The position numbers were made by a program, and so were the translations under genes. From Actinomyces sp. oral taxon 897 (GTDB lineage: Bacteria; Actinomycetota; Actinomycetes; Actinomycetales; Actinomycetaceae): a DNA stretch of 64,000 bases. This document shows positions 1 through 11,062 of the stretch, piece after piece. The stretch is taken from assembly GCF_002999235.1 (NCBI RefSeq), contig NZ_CP027236.1, positions 3,162,001-3,226,000 on the forward strand, read 5' to 3'. Within the stretch, counting starts at the first letter, position 1. Each line of letters opens with the position of its first letter. Under the pieces are notes generated by a model, which had not been told where the DNA came from, ran no database searches, and saw only the letters and a program-made list of their open reading frames with translations.

Positions 1-53
1 CATGAGTGGGCTCTGGTTGGGGGGACTTTGTACTGGAAATCATCTTAAGGTGG

Positions 54-1568
54 TTATCCTCGCAGGCCAGCTCCTGTCAGGGCCTTCAGGCCCCGCCGGG
101 GGATCGCGGACCAGTCCGGACGGTTGCGGGCCTCGTAGACCGCCTCGTACAGGGCCTTGTCCAGCTCCAGGGCGGCCAGGACGGTCTCGCCCTCCTCGCC
201 CCCGGGCCCTTCGGAGGAGGACCGGTAGCCCGCCAGGAAGGCGGCGCGCACGGCGGGCAGCCAGGTGGGGTCGGGCGCCTTGCCGACGGCCGCGGCGTAG
301 TCGAAGGAGCGCAGCATCCCGGCCACGTCCCGCAGGGGCTGGTCGGGCTCACGGCGCTGGGCCAGGGGGCGCAGGGGCTCGCCCTCGAAGTCCAGGACGT
401 ACCAGCGCCCCTGAGGCTCGCAGTAGAGCACCTGCCCCAGGTGGTCGTCGCCGTGCACCCGCGTGGAGGCCGGCAGGTGGTCCAGGGAGCCCAGGCGGGC
501 GTAGAGGGCGTCCACAGCGGCCTGGAGGCCAGGTACCTCGGCGCCCAGGGAGGGGACCTCGGCCAGGGCCCACCGGGCCCGACGGCGCAGCTCCGCCTCC
601 AGGGCGCGCGGGCTGACCGGCTCGTAGGTCCCCAGGGCCGACGCCAGGTGGGCGTGCATCTGGGCGGTGGTGGCACCCAGGTCCCGGGCCAGCGCCACGG
701 CCCGCTCCCGCACCGGGGAGCCTGGGCCGTCGTCGCTCCCCGCCAGGGAGCAGAACAGGTTGAAGCCGTCAGTGGCCTGGTCCACCAGGACGCTGGCGAC
801 GGCGCCGTCCGCCGCCTCGGACGCCGCGTCCCTGGGCGCAGCGTCCTCGGACGCCGCGCCCCCGGGCTCAAGGGTCCCGGCGAGCTGGACGGTGGACCAG
901 GCCACGGGCGCCGGGACACGGTCCCAGCCGTCGCGGGCCAGGGCGACGGAGACCTCGACGTCGGGGTTGCGCCCGGGCGCCAGGACGCGGAAGAGCTTGA
1001 TGATCAGGCCCTCCGTGGCCGCGTCCTGGCTACCGGCCCCCTGGTCGGGGCGGGACCGGGCGGGGGCGTCCCCGCCGTCCGGGGCCGGCAGGACCACGCT
1101 GGTGTTGGACTGCTCGCCCGTCAGCACCCGGACCCGCTCGGCGCGCCGGGCGATGGCCCGCACCCCGGCGGCGTCCAGCACGGTCCCGGCCCGTTCCACG
1201 TCCCGGGCCCAGGCCCGCCAGAAGGCGGGGTGGTGCGGGCCGTCCACGAGGGCCGTCCCGTCCGGCAGGGCGAAGCCGGCCGCGCCGGGCGCCTCGCCCG
1301 CGCCGGTGAGGCGCTCCAGGGCCCCGGGGGAGTCCAGGACGAGGGGCACGTGCATGAGGACCGGGGAGTGGTCGGTGCGGGGCACGGCCACGACCAGGTC
1401 GCGCACCCCGGGGGCGAGGCGCGAGTCCGCCACCACGCGCAGCGCGGCGCCGTCGGGCGGCTGCCCGTCCTTGAGCGGGAACCAGCGGCGTTCGCTCATC
1501 CACGCCGCCAGGTGGGTCAGCAGGACCTGCTGCTCGGGCCAGGGCCCGGTCGGATCGGTGGGGGGCAT
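54..1568 (-). CDS. mak: Maltokinase (Mak/Pep2) of the GlgE glucan pathway
   Basis: Cytosolic enzyme expected to phosphorylate maltose with ATP to alpha-maltose 1-phosphate, the donor used by GlgE encoded just upstream. The 504-residue product has the family N-terminal cap (RRWFPLKDG near residues 27-35) and an aminoglycoside-phosphotransferase-like kinase fold with the catalytic loop HGDDHLGQVL and metal-binding DFEGEP. ATG at 1568 is chosen because AAGGAG lies 7 bases upstream; the open frame continues 84 codons further up with no homologous sequence. A small Ala/Asp/Ser-rich insert (repeating SEDAA/RDAAS) sits in the kinase domain. It is the second gene after glgE, about 136 bp away, with a hairpin in the gap. 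Trehalose synthase, often found between or fused to these genes, is absent from this spot. Confidence 0.9.
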   Translation of the reverse strand: MPPTDPTGPWPEQQVLLTHLAAWMSERRWFPLKDGQPPDGAALRVVADSRLAPGVRDLVVAVPRTDHSPVLMHVPLVLDSPGALERLTGAGEAPGAAGFALPDGTALVDGPHHPAFWRAWARDVERAGTVLDAAGVRAIARRAERVRVLTGEQSNTSVVLPAPDGGDAPARSRPDQGAGSQDAATEGLIIKLFRVLAPGRNPDVEVSVALARDGWDRVPAPVAWSTVQLAGTLEPGGAASEDAAPRDAASEAADGAVASVLVDQATDGFNLFCSLAGSDDGPGSPVRERAVALARDLGATTAQMHAHLASALGTYEPVSPRALEAELRRRARWALAEVPSLGAEVPGLQAAVDALYARLGSLDHLPASTRVHGDDHLGQVLYCEPQGRWYVLDFEGEPLRPLAQRREPDQPLRDVAGMLRSFDYAAAVGKAPDPTWLPAVRAAFLAGYRSSSEGPGGEEGETVLAALELDKALYEAVYEARNRPDWSAIPRRGLKALTGAGLRG

Positions 1569-1669
1569 TATTGCTCCTTGTCGTATCGGACGGATCGTAT
1601 TGGAGAGGGCGGTCGGAGTGGATAGGTGGTTGGAGGGGCGGGCGCCGAGCTCCGACCGGCGCCCGCCCG

Positions 1670-1700
1670 GGCGGGGTCCGACCCGGGGCCGGACCCCGCC
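1670..1700 (-). terminator. Strong hairpin between glgE and mak
   Basis: Perfect 11-bp inverted repeat (GGCGGGGTCCG at 1670-1680, CGGACCCCGCC at 1690-1700) with a 9-base loop, starting 5 bases past the glgE stop. It has no T-run, so it could be a partial terminator, an RNA-stability element or an attenuator that sets mak expression below glgE. Confidence 0.5.
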
Positions 1701-1704
1701 CCGC

Positions 1705-3846
1705 TCACTGGGGCTCGGCCGGGGACTCGACCAGGGGCTCGACCCGGAAGACGTGGGCGACGCGCCCCTCGAAGGGATCCAGGCGCACGTAGTTCTGCCC
1801 GCTCCACTCGTAGGCCGCACCGGTCAGCTCGTCGGTCACGCGCAGGACCGGGCGGGAGCCGTCGGTGCCCGGCGGCAGCCCCAGCTGCTCCAGGTTGAGG
1901 TAGACCTCGCCCTCCTGGGCCTGGTGCGGGTCCAGGTTCACCACCGTCAGGACCACGTCCTGCTTGCCGGTGGGGGAGAAGGCCGCGTCCACCCGCTTGG
2001 AGTAGGCGATGAGCTGGTCGTTGCTCGTGCCGTGGAACCACACGTCACGCAGCTGGCGCAGGGCCGGGTGGGCGGCGCGGGCGGCGTTGAGGCGGGTGAG
2101 CAGGATCTCAATGCCGTTGGTGCGGGCGGCGGCGAAGTCGCGCGGCTTGTACTCGTACTTCTCGTTGTCGATCTGCTCCTCGTAGCCCGGGCGCGGCGTG
2201 GACTCGGCCAGCTCGTAGCCGGAGTAGATGCCCCAGGTGGGGCTCATGGTCGCGGCCAGGACGGCCCGCAGCTTGAAGGCCGGCACCTTCCCGTTGGTCA
2301 TGAAGGGAGTGAGGATGTCGTGGGTGGTGGGCCAGAACGCGGGGCGCAGCACGTGGGCGGTGTCCTGGGAGAGCTCGACCAGGTAGTCGGTGAGCTCCTG
2401 CTTGGTGTTGCGCCAGGCGAAGTAGGTGTAGGACTGGTGGAAGCCGATCTTGCCCAGGGTGCGCATCATGGCCGGGCGGGTGAAGGCCTCCGCCAGGAAC
2501 AGGATCTCCGGGTTGGTGGAGCGCACCTCGCGGATGAGGCGCTGCCAGAAGGGCAGGGGCTTGGTGTGGGGGTTGTCCACCCGGAAGATCGTCACGCCGT
2601 GGGCGATCCAGGTGCGCACCACTCCCAGGATGGCCTGGTAGATCCCCTCGGGGTCGTTGTCGAAGTTCAGGGGGTAGATGTCCTGGTACTTCTTGGGCGG
2701 GTTCTCCGCGTAGGCGATGGAGCCGTCGGCCAGGACCGTGAACCACTCGGGGTGCTCGCTCACCCACGGGTGGTCCGGGGAGCACTGGAGGGCCAGGTCC
2801 AGGGCCACCTCCATGCCCAGCTCGCCGGCCCGGGCCACCAGGGCGTCAAAGTCCTCGAAGGTCCCCAGGTCCGGGTTAATGGCGTCGTGCCCGCCGTCCG
2901 CCGACCCGATGCCGTAGGGGGAGCCCGGGTCCCCGGGCAGGGCGTTCAGGGTGTTGTTGCGGCCCTTGCGGTTGGTGGTGCCGATCGGGGAGAGAGGGGT
3001 GAGGTAGAGCACGTCGAAGCCCATGGCGGCAATGCGGTCCAGGCGGGACGCCGCGGTGCGCAGCGTGCCCGAGTGCCACTGCCCGTCCTGGTGGGTGGCC
3101 CCCAGGGAGCGCGGGAAGATCTCGTACCAGGAGCCGGCCAGGGCCCGGGGGCGGTCCACCTGCAGCGGGTAGGCCGCCGAGGGGGAGACGTGGTCGCGCA
3201 GGGGCAGGCGGTCCAGGACGGCGGCGACGTCGTCGCTCAGGCCCGCCGCCAGGCGCTCGCGGGGGTCGCGGTCGCGGTCGCGCAGGACGGTGGCGGCCAA
3301 CACCAGGGTCTCGACGTCCTCGGGGGCGCGGCCGGGCACGGCGGCGGCCCGCTCCATGACCAGGGCGCCCTCCTCCAGCATGAGCTCGACGTCCACGCCC
3401 GCGGGGACCTTGATCCCCGCGTCGTGGGACCACGTGGCGTAGGGGTCGGACCAGCCCTCCACCCGGAAGGACCAGGAGCCCGGCTCGTCGGCGGCCAGGC
3501 GGGCCTCGTAGCGGTCCAGGCCCAGGGCGATATCGTACATGCGGGCGCTGGGGCCGTCGGTGCCGTCAGGGCGCACCAGGACCGCGGTGGCGCCGAAGCG
3601 GTCGTGCCCCTCGCGGAAGACGGTGGCGCGGATGGGGATGACCTCCCCGGCCACCGCCTTGGCGGGCCAGCGGCCGTCCTCCACCACCGGGAAGACCTCG
3701 GTGACCGGGATCCGGCCGACGAAGGAGAACGGGGCGGGCTGCGGTGGCGCCTGGGGGTCGGCGGGTGGTGTCTGGGGGTCGGCGGGCTCGGAGGAACTGC
3801 TGTCGGGGGTCTGCGTGTGTCGGGTCACAGGACCAGGGTAAGGCAT
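1705..3846 (-). CDS. glgE: Alpha-1,4-glucan:maltose-1-phosphate maltosyltransferase GlgE
   Basis: GH13_3 enzyme that transfers maltosyl units from maltose 1-phosphate onto alpha-1,4-glucans. After a Pro/Gln-rich N-terminus of about 35 residues the family opening FVGRIPVTEVFPVVEDG appears, followed by PAKAVAGEVIPIRATVFREG. The (beta/alpha)8 barrel carries the nucleophile segment FRVDNPHTKPLPFW, the acid residue in LFLAEAFTRP, and the third carboxylate near PTTHDILTPF. Length (713 aa) is normal. I chose ATG 3846; an in-frame GTG at 3864 would add six residues. Neither start has a clear Shine-Dalgarno site. It heads the glgE-mak pair and is divergent from the ABC exporter genes. Confidence 0.94.
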   Translation of the reverse strand: MPYPGPVTRHTQTPDSSSSEPADPQTPPADPQAPPQPAPFSFVGRIPVTEVFPVVEDGRWPAKAVAGEVIPIRATVFREGHDRFGATAVLVRPDGTDGPSARMYDIALGLDRYEARLAADEPGSWSFRVEGWSDPYATWSHDAGIKVPAGVDVELMLEEGALVMERAAAVPGRAPEDVETLVLAATVLRDRDRDPRERLAAGLSDDVAAVLDRLPLRDHVSPSAAYPLQVDRPRALAGSWYEIFPRSLGATHQDGQWHSGTLRTAASRLDRIAAMGFDVLYLTPLSPIGTTNRKGRNNTLNALPGDPGSPYGIGSADGGHDAINPDLGTFEDFDALVARAGELGMEVALDLALQCSPDHPWVSEHPEWFTVLADGSIAYAENPPKKYQDIYPLNFDNDPEGIYQAILGVVRTWIAHGVTIFRVDNPHTKPLPFWQRLIREVRSTNPEILFLAEAFTRPAMMRTLGKIGFHQSYTYFAWRNTKQELTDYLVELSQDTAHVLRPAFWPTTHDILTPFMTNGKVPAFKLRAVLAATMSPTWGIYSGYELAESTPRPGYEEQIDNEKYEYKPRDFAAARTNGIEILLTRLNAARAAHPALRQLRDVWFHGTSNDQLIAYSKRVDAAFSPTGKQDVVLTVVNLDPHQAQEGEVYLNLEQLGLPPGTDGSRPVLRVTDELTGAAYEWSGQNYVRLDPFEGRVAHVFRVEPLVESPAEPQ

Positions 3847-3954
3847 GAGGGTATCGTCAGCCACTTCGTGTGCGGCTGGCGGTGAAACTGGTCGCCCACC
3901 GGCGTGCCCCGGGCCTCGGGGCGGTCGTTACCCGCGCGTGTCGGCACACCGACC

Positions 3955-3960
3955 TACCAT
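3955..3960 (+). promoter_or_regulatory. Putative -10 box for the ABC exporter genes
   Basis: TACCAT fits TANNNT and lies 7 bases before GTG 3968, consistent with a leaderless transcript. It overlaps the alternative ATG at 3959. Confidence 0.35.
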
Positions 3961-3967
3961 GACGCCC

Positions 3968-5976
<2,009 letters not shown>

Positions 5977-5980
<4 letters not shown>

Positions 5981-7725
5981 GCTACCGCCTGCCCGTCGCC
6001 GGCTCCGCGGCGGTACGCCGCCGCTTCGGTGAGCTCGCCCGGGAGCACCGCAGGGTCCTGATCTGGGTGACCGTGGTGCAGGTGGTCTCCGCCCTGGCGG
6101 CCGTGGCGGTGCCGCGGGTCCTGGGCGCCCTGGTGGACATGGTCCGCTCCGGGGCGGGGCGTGCCGACGTCGCCCGGGTGGTCGTGGTGCTCGCCGTCCT
6201 GGCACTGGCCCACGCCCTGCTCGCCGGGGTGGGGGAGTACGGCGCGCGGGTGCTGGGGGAGCGGGTCTTCGCCTCCCTGCGTGAGCACCTGGTGTCCACC
6301 GTCATCCACCTGCCCCTGTCCGCCGTGGAGGCCGCCGGCACCGGCGACCTGCTGGGGCGCACCACCCACGACCTGGGCCGCCTCCAGTACCTGGTGCAAC
6401 GCGGCGTGTCCCAGATCCTCGTCATCGTGCTGACGGTCCTGAGCGTCTTCCTGGCGGCGGTGCTCACCTCCCCGCTGCTCAGCCCGGCCCTTCTCCTGCC
6501 CGCCCTCCTCCTGGTCCCCGTCCTGCGCTGGTACCTGCCCCGGGCGGTCCCCGCCTACCGGGCCGAGGGCGCCCTGTGGGCGGTCGTGGAGGCCACCGTG
6601 GCCGAGACCGCCGAGCAGGCCGTCACCGTGGACGCTCTGGGCCTGGGCAGGCTGCGCGCCAGGGTGTTCGACCGCCGCCTGACCCAAGTGTGGTCCGTGG
6701 AGCGGTACACCATGTGGCTGCGGATCTGGATGATGGGCGCCGTCACCGCGGTCCTGCTCAGCCCGGTGGTGGCCGTGGTGGCCTGGGGCGCCTGGCTCAT
6801 GGGACGGGGGCAGGCCACCCTGGGGGCCGTCACCACCCTGGCCCTCTACGCCTTCTCGTTGCGCGAGCCCCTGAGCCAGGCGACCTTCTGGCTCGACCTG
6901 GTGCAGTCCGCCGGCGCCGCCATGGCCCGTGTGGTGGGGGTGGACCTGGTGGAGCCGGACCGGCCCCCGGCGGTAGGGACCGGGGGGCAGGCGGTGGGGC
7001 AGGCCGTGCGCCTGCGTCATGTGCGCTACTCCTACGTGGCGGGACACGAGGTGCTCCACGACGTCAGCCTGGACCTGGTCCCCGGAGAGCGCCTGGCGGT
7101 CGTGGGCCCCTCCGGGGCGGGCAAGTCCACGCTGGGGCGCATGCTCGCGGGCATCCACCCACCCACCTCGGGCTCGGTGAGCGTGGGGGGTACCGAGCTG
7201 ACCGCCCTGAGCGAGGCCGACCTCCACCGCCAGGTGGTCCTGGTCACCCAGGAGCACCACGTCTTTGCCGCCTCCCTGGCCGACAACCTCCGGCTCGCGC
7301 GGCCCGGGGCCACCGATGCCGAGCTTCGCCAGGCGCTGGACGCCGTCGGGGCCCTGGAGTGGGTGACGGGGCTGGGAGACGGGCTGGACACCGGCGTGGG
7401 CTCCGGGGGCCTGACCCTTACCCCCGGCCAGGCCCAGCAGGTGGCCCTGGCCCGGGTCGTGCTCATGGACCCCGCCATGGTGGTCCTGGACGAGGCCACC
7501 AGCCTCATGGACCCCGCCAGCGCCCAGGAGGCCGAGCACGTCCTGGACGCCGTCCTGCGGGGCCGGACCGTGGTGGCGATCGCCCACCGGCTGCGCACCG
7601 CCACCGACGCCGACCGAGTGGCGGTGGTCATGGACGGACGGGTCGTCGAGCTGGGCAGCCACGACCAGCTGGTGGCCCTAGGCGGGCACTACGCCTCCCT
7701 GTGGCGTTCCTGGCAGTCAGGCTGA
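5977..7725 (+). CDS. ABC exporter half-transporter with catalytic nucleotide-binding domain
   Basis: Partner of the preceding gene (582 aa): ABC transmembrane domain, then an ATPase domain with intact Walker A (VVGPSGAGKSTLG, about residue 376), Walker B (MVVLDEATSLMD) and H-loop (AIAHRLR). The signature is changed to LTLTPGQAQQ, so LSGGQ has become LTPGQ. The GTG start at 5977 overlaps the upstream stop as GTGA and follows a GAGGAGGAGG Shine-Dalgarno inside the upstream gene. An ATG-initiated longer frame exists, but it would lie within the upstream coding region. Paired with gene one, only one of the two composite ATP sites is complete. Likely an exporter of lipid, peptide or drug; the cargo cannot be read from sequence. 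Confidence 0.88.
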
Positions 7726-7848
7726 GCGCGAGCCCGACGACTGGGTTCTCCAGTGGCAGCGGGGCGGGTATTTTCTTCATGTTTCAGTATCGTCTGCTGA
7801 CACCTGTTCTGGTAGCCTGCATTGGGTGTAAGGGAAGGGAACGGTATT

Positions 7849-9138
7849 ATGACCGATGACAAGCGGCAGCAGGCCGCATTGTCCCGTCTGGTGCGGCAGT
7901 CCCGGATGAGCATGCTTCTTGGCTGGGTCCTGTCTGCGGTAGGGAGCTCCCTGACAGAAGGATCCTCTCCGGCGCTGGTCGTGCTCTCCTCCCTGCCGGC
8001 GGCCTGGGTCGCCTTCTACTCCACCCTGGGGAACGTCGAGGACATGATCTCCCCGCTGGCCGTGCGCCTCCTGGGAGGGCTCAGGCCGGGACGTGTCCTG
8101 GTGGCCTGCGAGGTGTACGACGTCGTCCTCCTGCTGGGGTCCCTGACCGCCTTCTCCTTAGGGATCCCCATCGGTGGCGTGCTGGCCGCCTACCTCGTGG
8201 CCGCGTCCCCGCTCCCGCTCGTGCTCGATATCGTCGAGGAGATATACGGCGCCGAGATGGCGGAGTTCGACCCCGAGATGTCGTTCAGGTTCACCACGCA
8301 CTTCTACTCCGTCTCCGCGCTCGTCAACAACGTGGTCTCGGTGCCCGTAGGGGTCGCCCTGACGTTCGTCTCGCCCGTACTGGTCCTGGTTGCCAACCTC
8401 GTCCTGTCCCTGATCGCCATCGCGCTGAGGTACCTCGGGGCCCGTGCCGAGGAGAGGGCCGTCCTCCTGGGCGGTGAGGTGGAGCAGGACGCGCAGGACG
8501 AGGAGCTCTTCGCCTCGTCAACGGCTGCGCTGGCCTTTCTCCTGAGACGGCCGGTGGTCTCCCCACTGAGCGTCCTGGGGCGTTCATTCTGCGCCGCGCT
8601 GTCAGGCTCCTACGTCCTGATCTACATCGGCACCGTGCACGGCCACGACTTCTACCTGTGGCTCATGGTCTGTACCGGCCTGGGCTCGGCCCTGGGGCCG
8701 CAGCTGGGCCGCAGGCTGAGGGCCGCCGTGGGGACCGCGACGACGCTCCGGGTACTGGCTGCCGCCAGCGCCGCGGCCTCCCTGGGGGCAGCGCTTCTGC
8801 TTCCCGCCCGGAGCGGCCTCTATGCTGGCTGCCTCATGCTCGTGCTCGTCCAGACCGCGAGCTGGGCGCTGGGGACCTCCTTCGTGGGCGAGAGGCAGGT
8901 GCTGCTCAAGGGGAAGCAGTTCCTGGACGCCACCACCTGGGCGCAGGCGGCCGGGGCCCTCGGGGGGATCCTGGGGGGCTGGTGCGCCCTCCTCCTCGCC
9001 GCGGACGAGGACCCGCGGCTGTCGCTCCTCGTCTGCACCGGCACCTTCCTCGTGCTGTACCTGTACCTCGGCCGCGCGAGCGGCTCGCCCGGGACGGACC
9101 AGTCTGACCAGACTGACCAGTCCGCGGGGACGCGGTAG
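7849..9138 (+). CDS. MFS-like integral membrane transporter
   Basis: Hydrophobic protein of 429 residues with about ten to twelve predicted transmembrane segments and a central charged loop (around residues 205-225, ARAEERAVLLGGEVEQD). The arrangement resembles major facilitator superfamily carriers, but I do not see a textbook motif A and cannot name a substrate. ATG 7849 is preceded by AAGGGAAGGGA. The 120-bp upstream gap is noticeably AT-richer than its surroundings and contains a possible -10 (TAGCCT, 7813-7818), so this gene may have its own promoter rather than read through from the ABC pair. Its 3' end and stop lie inside the first copy of a 28-bp direct repeat. Confidence 0.7.
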   Translation: MTDDKRQQAALSRLVRQSRMSMLLGWVLSAVGSSLTEGSSPALVVLSSLPAAWVAFYSTLGNVEDMISPLAVRLLGGLRPGRVLVACEVYDVVLLLGSLTAFSLGIPIGGVLAAYLVAASPLPLVLDIVEEIYGAEMAEFDPEMSFRFTTHFYSVSALVNNVVSVPVGVALTFVSPVLVLVANLVLSLIAIALRYLGARAEERAVLLGGEVEQDAQDEELFASSTAALAFLLRRPVVSPLSVLGRSFCAALSGSYVLIYIGTVHGHDFYLWLMVCTGLGSALGPQLGRRLRAAVGTATTLRVLAAASAAASLGAALLLPARSGLYAGCLMLVLVQTASWALGTSFVGERQVLLKGKQFLDATTWAQAAGALGGILGGWCALLLAADEDPRLSLLVCTGTFLVLYLYLGRASGSPGTDQSDQTDQSAGTR

Positions 9139-9203
9139 GCGAGGCCGTGACCGCGGCCCGCGCCAGGTGGGTCAAGACCAGTCCGCGGGGGCGCGGTAGG
9201 CGA
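9115..9203 (+). repeat. 28-bp direct repeat, 61-bp period, over the stop of the MFS gene
   Basis: Copies at 9115-9142 and 9176-9203 differ at one base (GACCAGTCCGCGGGG, A or G, CGCGGTAGGCGA split). A third partial copy (GATCGCGGTAGGCG) follows at 9202-9215. The first copy encodes the last residues and stop of the transporter gene. Confidence 0.75.
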
Positions 9204-9462
9204 TCGCGGTAGGCGGGCGACGGTGCCCTGCCCACCGCCGTGCCTTGCCATGGTGCCGGGTGCTGGCAGCTGGATCTGCTCGCAGTGGCTCGCTGAGATT
9301 GACCGCGCCCCGCGGTGCCGGGTGCCCTGGGGTTCCCCGGGTGTCGGCAGCGGGGCGCGGTCGTGCCTGGGCGGCGGGCCGGCTACCACGCGCGGCGGGC
9401 GACGGCGTCGGGTGGCCGCGGCGCCCTGGGGGGGCGCCGGTGCCCTGCCACCCCGTGGCCGC

Positions 9463-9517
9463 CCGTTCTCACGGGCAATAAGTACCGTTCTCGCGACGAA
9501 CAAGTACCGTTCTCGCG
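9463..9517 (+). repeat. Dispersed 22-bp tandem repeat, locus A
   Basis: Two and a half units with 22-bp period. Each has CCGTTCTCGCG (TTCTCAC in the first), a three-base variable part and AATAAGTA or AACAAGTA. Unit starts are 9463, 9485 and 9507. The same array occurs at 37661, 46475 and 53267. Confidence 0.85.
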
Positions 9518-9646
9518 AAAGAGGTGGCGCGCCGTCCGGCCCCCTGGCTCGGAGAAGGGGCGGGGCGGCACGCCTGAGTACAGCATAGGAACGTGTCACG
9601 GTCTTGTCACGGCGAGCGGGCCGTGATCTGTCCGTCGATCGGCGGA

Positions 9647-9675
9647 TTGACATACGGGTAGCTCTGACCTATAAT
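9647..9675 (+). promoter_or_regulatory. Perfect consensus promoter with no gene downstream
   Basis: TTGACA (9647-9652), a 17-base spacer and TATAAT (9670-9675). Both hexamers match the primary-sigma consensus exactly. Transcription would begin near 9682 and run toward the 3' end of trpS on the opposite strand. The predicted RNA quickly forms a GC-rich stem-loop with a TTTC loop (about 9730-9765). No start codon plus reading frame of interest follows. Confidence 0.65.
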
Positions 9676-9829
9676 CTCGCCTCCCCGCTCCCGCCCTACC
9701 TGGGGGGTCGGACCGTGTCCCGGGCCCGGGCGGGGCTGCCTTTCGGCCTGTCCCCGCTGCTGCACACCGACCGCCGTGTCCCGGGCGCGTGCGGGGCCGC
9801 CCCCGTCCACGCCCGGCCCGCCGACGGCC

Positions 9830-10942
9830 TCAGTAGCTCATGCCCATGGCGGTGCGCACGGCGTCCAGCGTCCGGTCGGCCACCTCGTTGGCGCGGGCGT
9901 TGCCGGCCCGGAGCACCTCGAGCAGGTGGCCCTCGTCGGCCGCCAGCTCGGCGCGCCGGGCGCGGATAGGGGCGAAGAACTCGTTGACCGCCTCGATGGT
10001 GAGCTTCTTGAGGGCGCCCGCCCCGCCGTCGCCGATCCTCTCGGCGACCTCCTGGGGCGCCCCGGCCCCGCACAGGGAGGCCAGCACGAGCAGGTTGGCC
10101 ACCTCCGGGCGGGCGAGAGGGTCGTAGGTGATGTGCCGCTCGGAGTCCGTCTTGGCCTTCCTCAGGGCCCTGGCGGTCTCGTCGGCGCTCATGCGCAGCT
10201 CGATGGTGTTGCGGCGCGACTTGCTCATCTTCTCCCCGTCCAGGCCCAGCAGCAGGGGGGCCTCGCTCAGCAGCGCCTCGGGACGGCGGAAGACCGGGTG
10301 CTCCTTGACGGCCCGCCCGTAGCGCCTGTCAAAGCGCTGGGCGATCAGGCGCGCCTGCTCCAGGTGGGGCAGCTGGTCCTTGCCCACCGGCACCAGGTTG
10401 GCCTGGCAGAAGAGGATGTCGGCCGCCTGGTGGACCGGGTAGGTCAGCAGCAGCCCGCTCATGGCCCGCCCGTCGGTGGCCTCCAGCTCGGCCTTGACCG
10501 TGGGGTTGCGGTGCAGCTCGGCCTCGGTGACCAGGGACAGGAAGGGCAGCATGAGCTGGTTGGCCGCAGGCACCGCCGAGTGGGCGAAGACCGTGGAGCG
10601 GTTAGGGTCCACCCCCACGGCCAGGGTGTCGGCCACCAGGGACAGCACGCGCTCGCGGACGGGGCCCACGGCGTCACGGTCGGTAATGACCTGGTAGTCG
10701 GCCACCAGGATCCAGGTGTCCACCCCCGCGTCCTGGATCGTGGCCCAGGAGTGCATGGTGCCGAAGTAGTGGCCCAGGTGCATATTGCCGGTGGGGCGCA
10801 CGCCGGTGAGCATCCGGTAGCGGCCGGGGTTGACGGCGATGTCCGCCTCGATCTGGGCGGACCGGGCGATCGAGCGGGCCAGGGAGGCGTCGTTGGTGGC
10901 GTTGGCCAGGGCCTCCTCGGCCGCGGAGGGGGTGTGTGTCAT
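9830..10942 (-). CDS. trpS: Tryptophanyl-tRNA synthetase
   Basis: Class I aminoacyl-tRNA synthetase (370 aa) that charges tRNA-Trp with tryptophan. The HIGH-type signature is PTGNMHLGHYFG (residues 51-61) and the KMSKS loop is at 238-242. MSGLLLTYPVHQAADIL and VGKDQ are typical active-site segments. The ATG at 10942 lies 6 bases after TAGGAT (10949-10954, minus strand), suggesting a leaderless mRNA. It follows the membrane hydrolase gene by 120 bp on the same strand but probably has its own promoter. Confidence 0.97.
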   Translation of the reverse strand: MTHTPSAAEEALANATNDASLARSIARSAQIEADIAVNPGRYRMLTGVRPTGNMHLGHYFGTMHSWATIQDAGVDTWILVADYQVITDRDAVGPVRERVLSLVADTLAVGVDPNRSTVFAHSAVPAANQLMLPFLSLVTEAELHRNPTVKAELEATDGRAMSGLLLTYPVHQAADILFCQANLVPVGKDQLPHLEQARLIAQRFDRRYGRAVKEHPVFRRPEALLSEAPLLLGLDGEKMSKSRRNTIELRMSADETARALRKAKTDSERHITYDPLARPEVANLLVLASLCGAGAPQEVAERIGDGGAGALKKLTIEAVNEFFAPIRARRAELAADEGHLLEVLRAGNARANEVADRTLDAVRTAMGMSY

Positions 10943-10948
10943 GGGCCC

Positions 10949-10954
10949 ATCCTA
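10949..10954 (-). promoter_or_regulatory. -10 box for leaderless trpS
   Basis: TAGGAT, then six bases (GGGCCC), then the trpS ATG. The spacing places the transcription start at the initiation codon. Confidence 0.5.
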
Positions 10955-11062
10955 GGGGCGCCGATCCTCCCGGCAGACCGGGGCCGGTGGGGCCCGGGCG
11001 GGGTCTGGTGGGGGTGCCCGGCCGAAGGGGTCGCGCCCCTACCCGTCAGAGGGATCGCACCC

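Larger units (their letters stand above)
9139..9829. other. Convergent intergenic region, non-coding
   Basis: About 690 bp between the MFS gene and trpS, which converge. It holds the second 28-bp repeat copy, several GGTGCCGGGTGC-like short repeats, a 22-bp repeat array and an AT-richer pocket at about 9580-9690 with a perfect sigma-70 type promoter on the plus strand. I find no credible protein gene; the open frames here are short and have random composition. Confidence 0.7.

Noticed and set aside
1..53. Start of the next minus-strand gene at position 3 (CAT at 1-3)
   Set aside because: A start codon is possible, but there is no Shine-Dalgarno site and no coding sequence inside the window to judge.
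667..3885. Long plus-strand frame (over 1,000 codons) opposite mak and glgE
   Set aside because: GC3-driven antisense shadow; Gly/Val/Arg/His-rich composition, no domain, fully overlapped by two clear genes.
9115..9203. 28-bp repeats at 61-bp period taken as a mini CRISPR array
   Set aside because: Only two full copies, one inside a coding region, no I-E-like stem in the repeat.
9682..9830. Orphan transcript as SRP RNA, tmRNA or RNase P RNA
   Set aside because: None of their conserved core sequences (for example the SRP GGAA-loop region) is present.
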